NCBI RefSeq assembly: GCF_020382885.2 | Contig: NC_058514.1 | Coordinates: 15,300,249-15,364,248, forward strand | From: Scatophagus argus | Taxonomy: Eukaryota; Chordata; Actinopteri; Scatophagidae | Length of the DNA stretch: 64,000 nt | Reading direction: 5' to 3' | Shown: positions 62,095-64,000 of the stretch, one piece after another | Position numbering within the stretch: the stretch's first letter is position 1 | How the letters are laid out: each line of letters starts with the position of its first letter | The notes under the pieces: generated by a model | Database searches by the model: none | The model's input: only the letters and a program-made list of their open reading frames with translations | What the model was told of the DNA's origin: nothing | Translations under genes and position numbers: made by a program

Positions 62095-63700
62095 GTGTAT
62101 GTGGGTGTGTGTGTGTCAGGTGTATGAAGAGTGGCATTGACCTGGTGGACTGAATGAATCACCGCAACAAGGCAGAAGAATTTGATGGATCTGAAGGCAG
62201 GTTCTTAACCTCACATGTACATGCACATATTTAAAGAGAAACATATAGATGGAGAAAATGAAGAGAAAATGTAATTACCTGCACTGTTCTCGCTGACTGA
62301 CACTTCAAACTTTGCGCAAAAAAAATCCTTAATGACAAAGTGAAATCAAGTTTGTCAAAAGAAAAAAAGAGCAGCCAAGCTCGTCAACACTATCTGAACT
62401 TGACACGGGGGAAAGTCCCAAACACAGGCATAGTTTCTTCTCTAAATGCGTAGTGAGAGCATCCTCGAAAAACCACGCTACAGAACGCCAGCACTCATAG
62501 TGGCAGATCTGATCTGGTTCACACTGGCTTTTGGGCCCTGGAGAGCCAATAAGCAACAAAGAGGGTGGAGTCTCAGCAAGGTGTCAATCATATTACCCAA
62601 CTTGTTGTTCATACAGGAGGATGGTGCAATCTGGTATCATCACAGAGAGCAGCAAAACAGAGCAGGTTACAGAGCGGCTCAAGGGTGAAACCACCTGTCG
62701 CTACATTCGGGTCTCAAGTGGCTCAGGTTCAAAAAATGGTGAGGGATGACCAATTAGAGGGTGAACATGAAACCGTGTGGTGTGTTTTTATTACTGCAAT
62801 CTTCTAACAGGAAACTGGCAGACGTTGAGAAGAGAGAGATGGAGAGTGATTGAAATGGTCCGAGCTGGACTTGGACGAGGAACACTGCAGTTAAATGGTG
62901 ACGCTTTAAGCCCTGGATCACCACAGCACCGTGAGACCACATGACTAATAATTGAACCTGACCTGATATTTTTACACATTTGTCTATTACAGAAAGAAAA
63001 TGATCACGTAAGGAAAAAAAATAGCACGCTTCCTGTAAGCAGTTAGTTTCAGTCGTTTTTAATACGCCACGGATATCAGCTTAAGTCTGCAACAAACACA
63101 AACATCCAAAAGATTCTATTCTTGCATAAAATATATAAATTCAGACACTTTCAATGATGATATTGTGTCTATTAATGTTGATTTTCCAAAACCTTTTTTT
63201 TCTAATTAACAAGCTTTGAGGACCAGTGGGAACCCAGGTTCCAATCCTGTCTCCCAACAGAAACTTGGATCAACCAATCAACCAATCAACTTGTTTGGTG
63301 GACGTGGAAGCGAATCTCGAATCTGCGAAAAGCAAACCTTGAATTTTTGATTCCTGGGTTCCTATAAAGGACACAGCAGAGATTTCATATTGTACTTCAA
63401 TAAAGCTGAGGGATCAGAAGAAACACATGTTGAGATATTCTGACTTTTAGTCAAACTCCAGAGACACTGGATCCAACCTTTTCATGACGGAACATCTCCA
63501 GTTTGTATTGCAGACTTTAAAAGTCCAGACAATCCTGACGACACCTCTATGACATCACAGGTATTTTTATTTTTAAACAATGTTAAGAACCTCCTTCAGA
63601 GCCTCAGAATAAATGATCCTTCTGCTTTCGCAGTTTGAATGGTGCTCTTCACGATGACTAAAAAGAATTAGATGCCTGAAATCAATGGAATGTCCCTTTA
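62092..63700. other. Intergenic or intronic stretch without recognised genes
   Basis: Open frames of 60-80 codons at 62329-62979 overlap on both strands, without splice support or family resemblance. Confidence 0.35.
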
Positions 63701-63712
63701 AAGTTTATGATT

Positions 63713-64000
63713 AAAAAAAATTGTGACTAAAATATAAAAAATATACTCAGAGTGGAGCATTTTAAGAAATTGAAGAAATTTCAAAATATACCCTCTAGTG
63801 AACAAACTGTACAGTGATGGTGACGCCATCTCAGAATGATTTCACTGACGTTTCTGGACTGACTAATTCTTTCTTTCTTTCAACATTTCTTTCTTTTCAG
63901 CAGAGTGTCCTTTTGAATTTGGTTACTAAACAATTGTGACTAAAATATTTGGAGTGGAAAATGTTAAAGACTGAAGAAATTTCAAAATCTACCCTCTGGT
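63713..64000 (+). repeat. Two imperfect direct repeats about 220 bp apart
   Basis: TTGTGACTAAAATAT ... GAAGAAATTTCAAAATATACC at 63720-63795 recurs as TTGTGACTAAAATAT ... GAAGAAATTTCAAAATCTACC at 63934-64000. This may be the start of a satellite-like or transposon array cut by the window end. Confidence 0.6.

Overview
The window is nuclear DNA of a vertebrate, most likely a teleost fish. It shows GT-AG introns of about 80-550 bp, many CA/GT and GA microsatellites, L2-clade LINE debris, tRNA-derived SINE fragments and a hAT-like MITE family. No bacterial-style genes, CRISPR arrays or credible tRNA/rRNA genes were seen. Coding content lies in the first 22 kb: three intron-containing genes on the + strand for small HIPK-type (homeodomain-interacting protein kinase, CMGC/DYRK group) protein kinases. 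They resemble HIPK4 in layout, with the kinase domain near the N-terminus.

Gene 1 (1338-3572) is a divergent paralogue with a degenerate glycine loop and a poly-Lys/Cys tail. Genes 2 (6843-11291) and 3 (17814-22064) are near-identical recent duplicates. They have an intact kinase core and a long tail assembled from short exons that repeat Lys/Arg-rich, nuclear-localisation-like motifs. Gene 3 carries a one-base insertion in an A-run that should shorten the tail by 40 residues unless exon 13 is skipped.

Genes 2 and 3 lie in two head-to-tail repeat units of about 11.4 and 11.0 kb. Each unit begins with a copy of a ~570-bp MITE, and a third MITE closes the array at 26107-26684. The outermost MITE ends are flanked by an exact 8-bp direct repeat, CTCCACTC, at 3694-3701 and 26685-26692. 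The inner MITE ends lack matching flanks. The whole 22,983-bp block therefore looks either like one macrotransposon inserted next to gene 1, or like a MITE-bearing circle recombined into an older MITE insertion. This is the most striking observation here: transposon ends appear to bound, and may have moved or amplified, a kinase gene.

From 26.7 to 30.4 kb the sequence is broken L2-like LINE (ORF1 esterase-like, endonuclease, start of RT, nested 3' end). From 30.4 to 64 kb I see no convincing exons. That stretch holds intergenic or possibly intronic sequence with microsatellites, two SINE-like inserts, a GGTTAGG-type dispersed repeat, a promoter-like patch near 50.45 kb and a possible first exon near 52.08 kb. 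All exon boundaries were read by eye from splice consensus, phase and alignment between the three genes.
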